The notes below the pieces were generated by a model. It was not told the DNA's origin. It made no database searches and saw only the letters and a list, made by a program, of their open reading frames with translations. The translations under genes and the position numbers were made by a program. This document shows, one piece after another, positions 36,845-48,899 of a stretch of DNA of 64,000 bases; within the stretch, counting starts at the first letter, position 1, and every line of letters starts with the position of its first letter. The stretch comes from Neelides folsomi. Taxonomy: Eukaryota; Arthropoda; Collembola; Neelipleona; Neelidae. The stretch is from NCBI GenBank assembly GCA_034687125.1, contig JAQGBZ010000092.1:124001-188000 (forward strand). The letters are read 5' to 3'.

Positions 36845-39800
36845 ATGAATGGGAGAAACAAATTTGAAATTACTCCTGAGGAATGGCGTCCATACAAGTT
36901 ATGAGTATTTAATCCAAATTTCCACATTTTTCTGACAATATATTTAATTGGAGAATGAGTTTTTCTAACTTTGTTATTTTGTTTCAGCACGTTGCATCAA
37001 GAGATTTCTCTCACTGGGATCAACATACAGAGGAAAACAATCATGGTACAATTAAATTTTTTCAGCTACAATAGTGTTTTATGCTTTATTATATCTTTTA
37101 AGAGAATGTGTATTGGATAACCTATTTAGGTGTTTTCGATTTATATCAGATTATTTAACAAATGTATTTATTTCAGGGCCTTGTGGAAATGACATTTATA
37201 CCGAAATCGAGCAGCTTGAGAAACATCAAAGTCAATGTGAAGCAATGCAAAGTTTATCGAATTTTAATACAAGAAACTTTTGAAGCCAGTTTCGAATATT
37301 ATGATCTCACCCAAGAAATCACAATTAGGGAAGCTCCGAACAACAATTATAGCATTGATCAATTTTCTCTTAATCATCGAAATGCTGTTTTGGAATGCGA
37401 TACGGATGCTGGTGGAGGTAGATTCACAAATCCCAAATATCCGAATAAAATTTAACCGCCAATTGAATCTCGTTTAACTTTTATATTTGTCTTTTAGCCG
37501 AAGTAATTATAAGATTGCCAGTTGAAGCTTCCCATCTTATCGCTGAGGGTCGACCACTAAAAGTGAAAATTGAGTTTTCCTTGGAGAATCCTTCAGCAGG
37601 AATTCATTTTTACTCTCCAGAAGATCCAAATAGTGCTGAGGTATTATCATCGTTCAACTGAATGAGAAATATTTATTAAAGTCCATTCACAAAATCTTTA
37701 CCCGTGAGTTTAAATGAGCCGCTAAAATATCATTGAAAATACATATGTGGGGCCCAGGAAACGCTTGTACAAGTTACCATGTAAGCTCGATCATTAGCAT
37801 TTTTAATAATATTTTAGCGGCTCATTTAAACTCATGGGTAAAGATTTTGTGAATCGACTTTAATTAATATTTCTCATAATACCTCATCGTTCATCGTTCA
37901 TTCCTTTAATATGAGATTTTTTACCAGAAAGGGCATATGTTTACAACGAGAAATGAAAACAGTTCGCGGCTTTGGTTCCCATGTATTGACAGCTACTCGG
38001 AAGTTTGCACTTGGAAATTGGAGTTTACTGTGGATGAATCTTTGACTGCCATTTCTGTAGGAGATTTGCTCCAAGTCATCCAATCTCCTTTGGCGGATCG
38101 GCAAAAAACATTTCATTATTATCTCGCTACTCCAACTGCCGCTCCGAATATTGGTTTAGCTGTTGGACCTTTTGAAATCTATGTGGATCCCAATATGCAC
38201 GAAGTAACTCATTTTTGTCTCCCTGGTCTGATGCATTTACTACGATGGACATCGAGATTTCTTCACGAGGTTAAAGATCTTAAATATTAATATAGTTAAA
38301 AAGATACTACATTTTACATTTATCCAATAATTCAATGATAATATATTAAGTGCAGATTTAAGAAATTTTAAATAAATGGTGAAATTATGGTAAAGTGATG
38401 CAGTTAAGAAATGAATTTTACAAATGAATTTTTAGATTTTCGAATTTTACGAAGAATCGCTCGGGACGAGATTTCCATATTCATGTTTTAAGAATGTTTA
38501 TGTGAATGAAGCTTATGCTGAAATGACTTCTTACGCGTCGTTGTGTATTTTAAAGTAAAAATTAATTATTTTAATGTTTACTACGAATAAGTATTCGTAG
38601 TTTCTTGAGGGTTTTGTACTGTTTAATCTTATAAATTAATATGTTTTTATATATTAATTACAAATTAAATTTAACGTGTACAATTGTAAATATAATTTAT
38701 ATTGTAGTACCAATTTACTTCACACTTCTGCAATTGTTGATCAAACTTACATAACAAGGAGGTTTTCTGCTCTTTCTTTGGCTGAACAATTTTATTCTTG
38801 TTATATCTCAAATCAACATTCGTCGGACGCTTGGCTTTCTAAAGGAATTTCCTACTATATGACTGGACTTTATCTTAAAAAGTTTTTTGGAAACAACGAG
38901 TACAGACATTGGATCCACTCGGTAATTAAATGATCTCAATTAATTTTAAAGTGTAATAAACAATAATAACAATTGTTCCTCTAATTCAACTTTTTAAATT
39001 ACATTTAGGAACTACAAGAAGTTATTAAATATGAACAACATTACGGAGGAATTATTTTAGACCCAAGTCTTTTACATCAACCTCAAACTTCAGTTCAAAC
39101 TGGCAGTAATAGCAATAGCAATTCTCATATCCGTCCTACAAAACAAGTAAATAATTTATATTGTTTATTTTATTGAATTTTGTATAGAGATAAGTTTTTT
39201 TCGATCTAGCAATCGAGCAACCCAACGGCTGGCGGCGAAGGAGGATTTTACTTTTCGCTACAAAATCCCCATACAATGTCTCCAGCATATTTGGAAATGT
39301 ATGCGAAGAAAGCGCATTTGGTCATTAGAATGCTCGAGCATAGAATTGGAAATCAACTTCTTTTACAAGTATAAACCAAAAGATATTTATTCATAAAACC
39401 ATATTACAAAATGTTAGTAATACCTTATGATAAACATAATATTAAATAATTATTGTCCATTTATAGGTTCTCAATAAGCAATTGTCTCTTGCGACAATTT
39501 ACATTGGGCAGACTCAACAGTCTGGTATGGGTTTGCTTCCAGTTGGACAATTAGGAAATCAAGGGAATCAAACAGGGGCATCGGGTAATTATTACATTTG
39601 ACATTTTATCAACTAAATTCAATTTATTATATACATTTTCCTTCTACAGTATAACTCTTAACATTCTCGATTTAACTCTTATTGTGATTTTAAGGTCCTG
39701 GTAATAATCCGTCAAATCCGATGCTCATCAGTACAGCGTCGTTTACAAGAGCGATTTTCACTGTAACTGGGAAAGACATGACGGTATTTATGGATCAGTG

Positions 39801-42800
39801 GGTTCGTCAAGGAGGACACGTTCGATTTCATATGTCTTTCATATTTAATCGAAAAAGGTAATTTTATTTGTTAAATTATAATAGTTAGAATGAAGCTTTT
39901 TATCTAACAAATATTTAGAGTTTTAATTCAATACTTAAATTAGAATTTTAAAGCTTTTTTTTTAAAAAAAAAGGAATACGGTCGAGCTTGAATTAAAGCA
40001 AGAATGTCTTCAGCAACTTGGAGTTAAAAGATATGTTGGACCTTTAACTGTTTCCCTACAAGAATTGGACGGAACCTTCAAACACGTTTTGCAAATTGAA
40101 GGGACCCATGCTAAAGCCGATATTGTGTGTCACTCGAAGAGTCGAAGGCAGAAAAAGAAGAAAATTCCACTTTGCACAGGAGAGGAAGTCGACATGGACC
40201 TCAGCACTATGGAGTAAAATAATCATTAAAATAAAAAAATAGTCGTATGAAATATTACGTTAGTTAAGAATCGTGTAGAATCGGATAAATTATATTTTTA
40301 ATATTTTCATTTGAAGTTTTATTAGTTTTAATTAAAATTTTAGTACGGACTCACCAGTTTTGTGGATACGACTTGACCCAGAAATGACATTGATAAGAGC
40401 TGTTGATACCCGTCAGCCTGATTTCCAGTGGCAATATCAACTTCGACACGAACGCGACGTTACAGCACAGATTGAAGCTATTTGGGCTTTGGAAGCGTAA
40501 TAATTAGACAAATTAAGATTTATGAATCTATCAAAAGAGAATTAATTTTTTAATTTAATTTATATTAAAGTTATCCAACGGCTCAAACTCGTCTAGCTCT
40601 TACCGATTTGATAGAGAGCGAACAAGCGTTTTACAAAGTTAGATGCGAGGCTTGCTTCTGTCTATCAAAGGTAGAGTAATTGTAAGATTGAGTTTAAGAA
40701 GCGCTAATAATTAATAATGTTTTATTTTTACTAGGTTGCCAATTCAATGGTATCAAATTGGTCCGGTCCACCCGCAATGCTCAATATCTTTAGAAAACTT
40801 TTTGGTTCTTTCTCCTGTCCACATATTGTGAAATACAATGACTTTTCTAACCTACAACACTATTTCCTTCAAAAGGTTTGAATTTAAAAAATGTGGCTAT
40901 TTGAATAGAAATTAATGTAATTATTACAATGATTCCAATAATGATTCTAATAACTTAATAAACAAAGTTTTAAATGTGAAATTCCCGAATTTTTAATTTC
41001 AGACTATACCAGTTGCAATGGCCAATTTACGAAATATTCATGGAATTTGTCCAGCCGAAGTTCAAAAGTTTCTTATTGACCTTTTTAAGTACAATGATAA
41101 TAGCCGGAATCGATTGTCTGATAATTACTACAAAGCTGCACTTGTTAAGGCTTTAGGCAATACAATCACTCCTGTAGTTTCAATTATCCATCCAGGGTAA
41201 ATTCTAATAAATTCATGCCGATATCTGGTATTAATATATTTTATTTAATATTTACTAATAACTATTGTTTTGTTATATAGAAACGATATCACACATGATT
41301 CAATGTCTGGTGATACGAGAGCGATAATGGAAGAAGTGACGAGATGCCTCAATTTGGAAAAGATGCTTCAATCATACAAATATACTGTGACCGTTGAATG
41401 TCTCAGGGCTTTGAGGAAACTTCAAAAGTTTGGCCATTTGCCCAATAATGTTGAATTGTTCCGAACTTATGCTGTTTATGGACAATTTTATGGTATGATT
41501 TATTTTTATGAATTTCTATTATTTGACATTTAAATATTACAAAATTTTACTGAATCGCTGATATTGAATTGAGTATTAAAATTGAAATTATTTATTAGAT
41601 GTTCGGGTTGCCGCTTTGGAAGCGATAGTTGATTATACGAAATCTGATGGAAATTGTCGGGACTCTGAGTATCTTTTGGATATTGTTGAAACGGATCCAG
41701 TTCCAACACTTCGGTATGACCTCGTGAAGATAATCATTCAAGCATATTCAGAGAAAACGGTATGTATCTTTACTTTTAATAAGAAAATTCTTAATATTTT
41801 AGATAATATTTTATTTATTTAAGAACATTGTTTTGATAATTTAATATAGAACGATAGAAGAAAGTTTCGATCACCGTTTCACTCCAAAGACGTTGCCATC
41901 AGGATTTGGAATAAGTTCAAGTATGATTTTAAACTTTATTAACAATAATTATCTAATTATCTTGAACTTTAATTTTTATTATTTAAAAAATCTCGCCATT
42001 GCAGTTATGATTTGAGTGTTGACGCCCGTCTTCGATGTGCTCTTGTGGATTTGTACGTAACACTATTTTCCACAAGAAAACCAATCTGCATGTTGGACGA
42101 AGAACAACAACAGCTTTACGCCGATTTGCATTCTAAAGATGAAGTCAGCAGCAGGCGGAAATCTCCTCTGACGACTCGAGAAGGGATTGAAGAATTCAAA
42201 AGGGTAAATATAACAATTATTTTAATATAAAGATTAAAGATTTAATATTGTTAAATTAATAACATATAATATGTTATTATAATTTAGGATGGTGATGGGA
42301 TTGCTGAGGAAGTAGAAGTTGAAACCCCAAAGATGATTCCAGCCAAAGTCATTTCATCTAAAAGAGAGTCGATGGGCTCTGACAATTCTGGAGATCTTCC
42401 TGAAACTATGGACATGACCCTCCCCACATCCTTCCAACCAGGAATGTTCAAAAAGGAAGAAAACCTTGAGGAAGTGTTACTAGAAGTTGTGCCCCAAGAT
42501 CCTCCACCCCATTCTTCCCATCATAAAAAACACCGTCATTCACATTCACATAGGAAGGACAAAGATTTAGATCATGATGGACATAGCAAGGTATGAAATA
42601 TATTTGAAATTAATAAATTTATTATTAAACAATATTTTATTATGTAGCAAATGTTAAATCGGTAGTTATAAAATTAATTTACTTTTGAATTAACATAATG
42701 TTATTACTTACTTAATTTTAAATTGAAATTAAATAAATTTTGAATATAGGATAAAAAGAAGAAGAAGGAAAAGAAGAAGAAGCACAAACATAAGCATCAT

Positions 42801-42899
42801 AAGCACAAACACAGTCATGATCATAAAAGTAAACCAGTTCGGAAAGAGGGGACATTGAGCTCTGCAAGTTCAACGGAATCTCTTTCTCATCACATGTAA
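36845..42899 (+). CDS. TAF2: Transcription initiation factor TFIID subunit 2
   Basis: Twenty-two exons: 36845-36897, 36988-37045, 37177-37417, 37498-37640, 37928-38269, 38436-38554, 38708-38921, 39009-39146, 39210-39368, 39467-39584, 39695-39857, 39974-40213, 40344-40496, 40571-40670, 40735-40875, 41003-41196, 41281-41492, 41599-41759, 41850-41920, 42005-42203, 42288-42590, 42750-42899. Sum 1224 codons (1223 aa; human about 1199). TAF2 is the aminopeptidase-like TFIID subunit that contacts core-promoter Initiator DNA. Clear matches: [104 protein letters not shown]. The zinc-binding HExxH of true aminopeptidases is absent, as usual for TAF2. The end is a His/Lys-rich tail, also seen in other TAF2 proteins. 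AATAAA at 42975. Intron 4 carries a MITE. Confidence 0.96.
37662..37877. mobile_element. 216-bp MITE with ~68-bp inverted arms in TAF2 intron 4
   Basis: Arms of roughly 68 bp (37662-37730 and 37809-37877) are inverted copies with about four mismatches; both include AATGAGCCGCTAAAATAT or its complement. The loop is about 80 bp and non-coding. The direct repeat TCATCGTTCA flanks both sides and may be a target duplication or pre-existing sequence. The near-identical arms suggest recent insertion or maintenance by pairing. Confidence 0.85.
38580..38601. repeat. Perfect inverted repeat, 10-bp arms, TAF2 intron 6
   Basis: ACTACGAATA and its exact complement separated by AG. Located in an intron of TAF2, about 25 bases after the exon 6 donor. 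It may be chance. Confidence 0.6.
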
Positions 42900-43144
42900 A
42901 GTCGATGTGTAAATTTTTATTTAAGTATTTTAATATTTGTTTATACATATTTATTGTTCCTTAATGGAATGTGTAATAAAAGAGGGTTATAATTGTAATA
43001 TCTGTAATTTCGACCATCTAATTATGTATGTAGATGTATAAAATTCATTTAAATAAAACTATTTGATTTTTTAATAAGATGTAAATTGCATATTCTTTGC
43101 ATGACCATGAATTTAAAATATGATCATTAAATGATCTCATTTTC

Positions 43145-43420
43145 AGTCCCATGCTTTAGATAAGATATCCGGGCTAATTTTGAAATGTTTTTTATAATGT
43201 TTGCATCAACATTGATGCTCAAAATAATTTAACGATTATTCATAATCGTTTGAAGAATACTGTACATTAATTTCAGGTTGAGAAAATGATTTTGCTTCGA
43301 TTGATAAATCAGACCGTTAGGGTCAAAAATATATGTAAAGAGATAAGAAATTTCATATACCAAGCATACAAAAATATTATGCATCAAAATTATATCATGG
43401 TTATTAGTGTAATACGTGGA
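43145..43420. repeat. Diverged interspersed repeat, copy 1
   Basis: This stretch can be aligned by eye with 63715-63985: shared blocks include TAGATAAGA..., GGGCT.ATTT, AATGTT.GCAT, TTGAGAAAAT.ATT, a run like GTCAAAAATATATGTA, and TATATCATGG, in the same order and orientation. Identity is clearly below that of a recent duplicate. It lies between TAF2 and the mobile-element block. No coding capacity; family unknown. Confidence 0.45.
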
Positions 43421-43494
43421 AAATTTAATCCATTTTCGATTAGACTTAAAACCAAGTTGCGAAAATTAATGGTTAATTAAATAAAGAACATTTC

Positions 43495-45350
43495 AAAGGA
43501 GAGGAAGTGTTCCTCGACTTCCCAACAGGGACGATGGTGTCCCGACGATCTTAGGGCGAGTTGGGCTCTTCGGTCCGATTGGGCGATTACTCTTCGGGGG
43601 ATTCGGGGAGTGGGGGAGGGGAATCAGGATTTCCAATGGGAGCTCTTGGGGAGCTCGGGGCCGTGGTGGCGAGGGTGTAGAGCGAGTTCGGCCTCTTCGG
43701 AGCGGTTGGAGTCGAGAGAGTCGAGGAGGATGTATCGGGTGACGGAGATTGAAGGAGCAGGAGGGGGGTGTAGAGGACGGGAGAGATTGGATCCGATTGG
43801 GATCGTGTCGGAAGAGTTGGGGGTTCCTCTATATGTTATGTTCCTCTCGCAACCCGTAAAAGCGAGTTCTTGGCCTCTGTGGGGTTGGGGTTTGAGATCG
43901 GCTCGCGAACTGGGATGGTCGATGGGAACTCTTCGGCTTCTTTGAGCCACGGGGACGCTTTTCGGCTTCTCTGAGCCACGGGGTGGGCCATGGCTGAGAC
44001 AGGGACAATAGCAAGGGCAGGCCTTTGAAGGCTGAGGACCTCGGCCAGATCTACGTCCATTGGACTGGTCACAAGGAGGATGATGGCCCTGACGAGGGTT
44101 TGGGTTGCCTCGGTTACGGGGCACATTTCGGTGTCTCTTCGTGGGAACCGGGTAGGGCTTTGTAGAGGGCTCTGGGCGATCATGTGCGCCAAGGGGTTTC
44201 TCAACAGCCTTCTCTAAGGCGAGGGAAGCCGACGATGGGATCGAACCCAGAGAAGCGCCCTCTTAACTGGAGCTTGGCCTCGTGGGGCGATAAAAACCTC
44301 CATGGTCATGTGGAGGCAGAGGAGGAGGTGGGCGTCCTCAAGGGATCTCTTGGATCTCCGCCAGGTTCACGATTTGAACGAGTACTTCGGGGGAGTCATT
44401 CGAAGGAAAGGGAGGAGGTGGTGTCAAAAAGGGCGGTATTCAAATTGGGGGCAAGAAAGGGTTGCACTGAAGAGTTGAATATCTCAAGAACCTCCTCGTG
44501 GACATCGTAAGGGAGGTGAGGGATTTGTGGGACATCACTCCATAGCGCAATTTGTCCATGGTCTCCCTCTTGGGGAGGGAGTATCAGCGGCACGGGGGGA
44601 TGACTGGGCCGTATCCAAGGTAGGCCACGATCTGGGCCAAGGCTTCTGGAGGGAAGGTTCCGTTCTGGTTCGCAAACCATTGGGTATCATTGATACCTAG
44701 AGGGTTCACCATCTAAAAATAAATAGAGAATTAGGAAAACTGGTTTTTCAAGGAGAATATCGGTTTGGGGACTTTCTATTTCTTTGGGAGAGACGAAGTG
44801 GAAATTCTGATTCCGTATCGTATCCGAGTTGGATGTGATGACGGTGAATTTGTGCGGTTGGAGGCTAAGGGATCATCTTGCAAGTCTTCCGTTTGGGTCT
44901 TTTAGGGTCAATAAAGAGAACAATGGTCTGTTACCACTTTGAACTCTTTACACGATAGGGGGCTTTTCTGACAGGTAGGGAATCACCAGTGTCTATTTTA
45001 TATTCTACAAGGTCTGTCCTAATTCTTCAGGTCTGAAGGCGAAAGCTTTGCGGTATTTGGATAGAAGGGAATAGAGGGTATATTTCTGAGAAACGTCGAG
45101 TTCGTCATTCAAACGCATTGTGAGGATATCTTCATCAAGATGAGGAATAGTGCCAGGACCGTTCAACGCATTAGCTTCATCCGGCAGCTGCCCGAGGATG
45201 TCGTCCTCATTAAGAGATTTAACTGTTCCTAGTTTGGTCCCTTTGCGTATAATTATGGGGAAGTTAGTAGGGTTCAATGCGAAAGTATAAGCTGTATTAT
45301 CAGAGAAAGCTGTATGTATCAATGCATATTATACCCCTAGCTCATAGGGT
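43495..45350 (-). mobile_element. LTR retrotransposon remnant (Ty3/gypsy-like), broken fossil
   Basis: A block markedly richer in G+C than its surroundings, with abrupt edges. On the minus strand a fragment near 45005-45322 resembles the segment between protease and reverse transcriptase of gypsy-type pol, and a trace near 44930 recalls the RNase H region. The rest (44680-43620) is open in places, Pro/Arg/Ser-rich, and may be gag- or spacer-derived; that is uncertain. The element is heavily truncated and broken in several places. No LTR pair was found. Likely old, or inserted as a fragment. Confidence 0.6.
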
Positions 45351-45448
45351 CCAAAAGAAAAGAAACTAGCACAACTAAATTTTTATGTACTTATTGTCAT
45401 ACCGGCGTAATGAAAAGATAAACTAAAATGCGCGTAGAAAGAAAGTCT

Positions 45449-48291
45449 CATTGCAGGACAGGACGCAAATCACTCATTACAAATTCTAGTCCCACTCATT
45501 GTTCCAATAATTAATTTACAGTTAACATTACTTTCTGCCCATTTAAATAATAAATAGCTTTTAAAATACACAAGATGGTAGTTAATTGTGCCGTTGCTGA
45601 GTGCAATCAAATTGGAAAATATAAAAAGATATCATTTCATCGATTTCCATTAAAAAATTGTCATTATTAAAAATTTGGAAATTGAGTTACCTGCGTAAAG
45701 ACAAGAGTTTTAATCCCTTAACAGCTTATATCTGTTCTGATCATTTTAAATTGACCGATTTTGAACGAAGGGCAGAATATGAAGCTTTGAACGAACTATA
45801 TACCAAAAGATTAAAAACCGGCATTGTTCCAACAGTGTTTTTAAATCGGAAATCACCCGAAGTTCCAAATGAAAGAACTGCACGAGCTTGTAGAAGATTA
45901 AACGAAGCATTAATTATTGATGGTAAGATTTATTTAAACAAAGGTAGATTGGAATTTATATGTTGAATATTATTATAGTAATGTATTATTTTAGAAATTG
46001 AATCAAATGATGAAGTGGAGTATCCAGTGGGTCATGTTTGTACATCGGCACAAACAGAACGATTGGAATCGTTTCATTGCCATTCACAGATATTCAAGGT
46101 ATTAAAAATTGCTTTAAAATATTATAATACATAATTATTATTTAATTTCTATTAAGAATATTAACTAATTGTAATTTTATTTTATAGGCACATTAATGGA
46201 TGATGAAATAAACAGAAAGCTTACCGAATACGAAATAAAAATTTCAAGTTTAGAAAATGAATTGAGATCTCTGAAGCAATTACAACGAAAAGCTCAATTC
46301 TTAGAACCAGCAATGAAAGGAATTAAAACAAGATTTTCAAACTCGCAAATTAAAATGGAGTGAAAAGGATATTGTTTCGGCACTTGCACTAAAAAGAGTT
46401 TCACTAAAATCTTATGCAACTGCGCGTTGCAAGTGGAAAATCCCGTTGCCTTGTCCACGCACATTACAATATTGGATGAGAAACTTTGCCTGCTCGAAGG
46501 GACTTCTAATGGACGTTTTAGCAGTATTGAAAAAACATCAGAAAACATTTGCCCAAGAACAAGAATTTGCGGATTATTATTTGATGAAATGGCGACAGAT
46601 TCCTCATATGTACGTGATCCTACTCTTGATCAAATTTCATCCCATTCAAAGACTCAAATGGTTATGTTAAGAGGACTTTGTGAGCATTGGAAACAACTGA
46701 TTTTCTACAATTTTAATACAAAAATAACTAAAGAATTGTTATTCAATATTATCATGGAAATTGAAAAGTGTGGCTTTTCAATATATTCAGTTACCTGTGA
46801 TCTTGGGCCAGACAATCAGGCCTTTTTCAAAATATTAAGTGTTAATGAAAACAAATGCTCATTTAACAACCCTTTTGACCAATCAAGGAACATCTACGTT
46901 TTTGCCGATCCACCGCATATGTTGAAATTAATTAGGAATCATATTTTGGACGATGGTGTTGAACTTGAAGACGGTACAATAATAAACAAAGAATTATTCG
47001 AAGATATGTTGTCAAATAATGGTCTCGAAGTGAAATTATGCCCAAAATTATCACAAGAAATTCTGAATGTGAAACAAGCAGAAAGAATGAGAGTCCGCCC
47101 TGCTGCTCAATTGCTTTCTAATCGGATCGGCACTTGCAAAATATTTGTACCCAAACCTTCGATATCAAACTTTTTCAAAATCATTAATGACGGACTCGAT
47201 GTCATGAATTCTCGCTTTCGAGAAGATCAAAACAATCCTCTTAAATGTGGTTTTGGACTAAAGTTAGAATTACAACTTGTGGTCTTAGAAAAGTTTTATT
47301 TTTTGAAATCCATGAAAAACAAAAAGAAGTGTCAAATACCATGCCAAAAAGGTTTCATAGGTAAAAGGGTACTGTTAATTCACTTAAAAGTTTGTATACG
47401 GATTTAAATGAAAATCATTCAATTACTTATATTTTATCGTCTTATGTAAATCAAGATGCTTTGGAAAGTTTATTTTCAATGATAAGGAACTTTAAAGGTT
47501 CATCAAATTCCAACCCTGATTTTGCCTCCTTTAAATATCGACTTCGTTTAATTTTGTTAGGTTCTAAATTAAGAGAGCCAAAAAACACCAATTCTTTGTA
47601 TGATGATGTAAGCTCTGAGTTATTGAGTAATAAGAATTGCCATTCATAAATTTCTCCTATTCAATCTAAAAGCTTAAATTCTTTCAACAAAAGCAAAGAT
47701 ATAGTTAATATGACGAAAAAGGTTTGAGATTTATTTTAAGATATATCGTATGGAAAATTAAAAGAAAGGGTAAAGGTATATTTGGAACTCCTACATCTTT
47801 TGCGCCTGAGAATTTAACTGGGTGGATTGAAACTCTTTCTCGTGGAGGTCTTTTAATTCCATCTGAATACATTCATAAATTTGTAGTTTGGAATGATGTT
47901 AATGTTAGTGATAAGTTAAAAAATCGGTTACAATACATTTCTTGATTCTAATCTCGACATTGTTAATGAGTATGTAAAAGTTCGGATAAAGATCAGAGTA
48001 AAGAAATTAAATTCAACTAAGGTTTTTAAGTATATAAATAATAGAAAAATGAAACAATTTGTTAAAAGCGGCAAGAATAAAGCAATTAATTAAAATTAAA
48101 TTTTTCGATTATTATATATGTTCCCGAGTCATTTAATTTGGCATATTGATTAGTTAGTTAAATTATTAATTGGAAAAAAGCAACACACTAATTTTAATCT
48201 CATGCTACCTTAAGTTCATTATAAAATTTCATTGGTTTATATGCATTTCTGGTAATGTATTAATATATGGAATGAATGGAGTCCTGCAGTG
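45449..48291 (+). mobile_element. P-element-like DNA transposon with THAP domain, decayed
   Basis: Coding remains run from ATG 45575 to about 47945. In order: a THAP zinc finger (CAVAEC, FHRFPL, ICSDHF, ending IVPTVF); a short exon; a coiled coil (LENELRSLKQLQ); the P-element transposase region (SEKDIVSALALKRVSLKSYA, LPLPCPRTLQYW, FADPPHMLKLIRNH); the C-terminal block (YVNQDALESLFSMIRNFKG and SFKYRLRLIL); and the tail RGGLLIPSEYIHKF. The frame shifts within the THAP domain (after about 45660), again near 46560-46650 and near 47400, with stops, so it is not functional. Candidate terminal inverted repeats: CTCATTGCAGGAC at 45447-45459 and its near complement at 48281-48293, giving a length of about 2.85 kb, close to the classic P element. 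No clear 8-bp target duplication. Confidence 0.8.
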
Positions 48292-48293
48292 AG

Positions 48294-48899
48294 TCACGCC
48301 GAGTTTGGTAGGAGGAGTTTCAAGTCTAATGCGTATCCTTCTACTTCTCTATAATCCTTGCTTATTGTTATCATTAAAAGAATTGGAGCATTTTTTTGAC
48401 TTGTTTAGAAAGGATAAAATGATAAAATATAAAGGAACCATAAATTCGTAAATTGGATTTTTTCCTTTTTAACATGGTATTATTTGATTTAATATGGTAT
48501 TACATATTGTGGGTATAAAGGAATGCTATAAAGGTATGTAAAGTACTTATAAATTGTAGCATTGAGATTATTCTGAAACGAGATGTGAATTGTGTTACAT
48601 AATTTGCCAATTTTGTCCACATTGGCAAAATCTCAAATCTATTCATTTGATCCAGATTCACAAATACATAATTGGTTTATATTTCATATTATTATATTAT
48701 TCAATTTGATTGTTCTATTCTTTTCCCTAATTTCCTATTCGTTCGTCATTGTCATCCCAATTCCGTACATATTTAAAAGCCTCAACGATTTCCCCTTGAA
48801 ACCTTTCCACAATTCCCTTATTGTCTATCAGTCCGATAGACAATTCTTATGAACAATTTCATTTAAAATAAAAAAGTCTTGATTAAAAAATTGTAAAAA
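48294..48899. other. Intergenic, promoter and 5' UTR of the protease gene
   Basis: AT-rich spacer between the P-like element and the subtilisin gene. The open frame 48592-48852 is hydrophobic and out of context. A hairpin at 48820-48844 precedes the protease start. Nothing else is supported. Confidence 0.45.
48820..48844. promoter_or_regulatory. Hairpin just upstream of the protease start codon
   Basis: ATTGTCTATC and its exact complement with loop AGTCC, ending 56 bases before the ATG at 48900. If transcribed it would form a 10-bp stem in the 5' UTR. Function unknown. Confidence 0.55.

Noticed and set aside
43495-45350. Bacterial contamination or bacterial gene block
   Set aside because: GC content suggested it, but the pol-like segment and lack of intact bacterial-style genes fit a decayed retroelement better.
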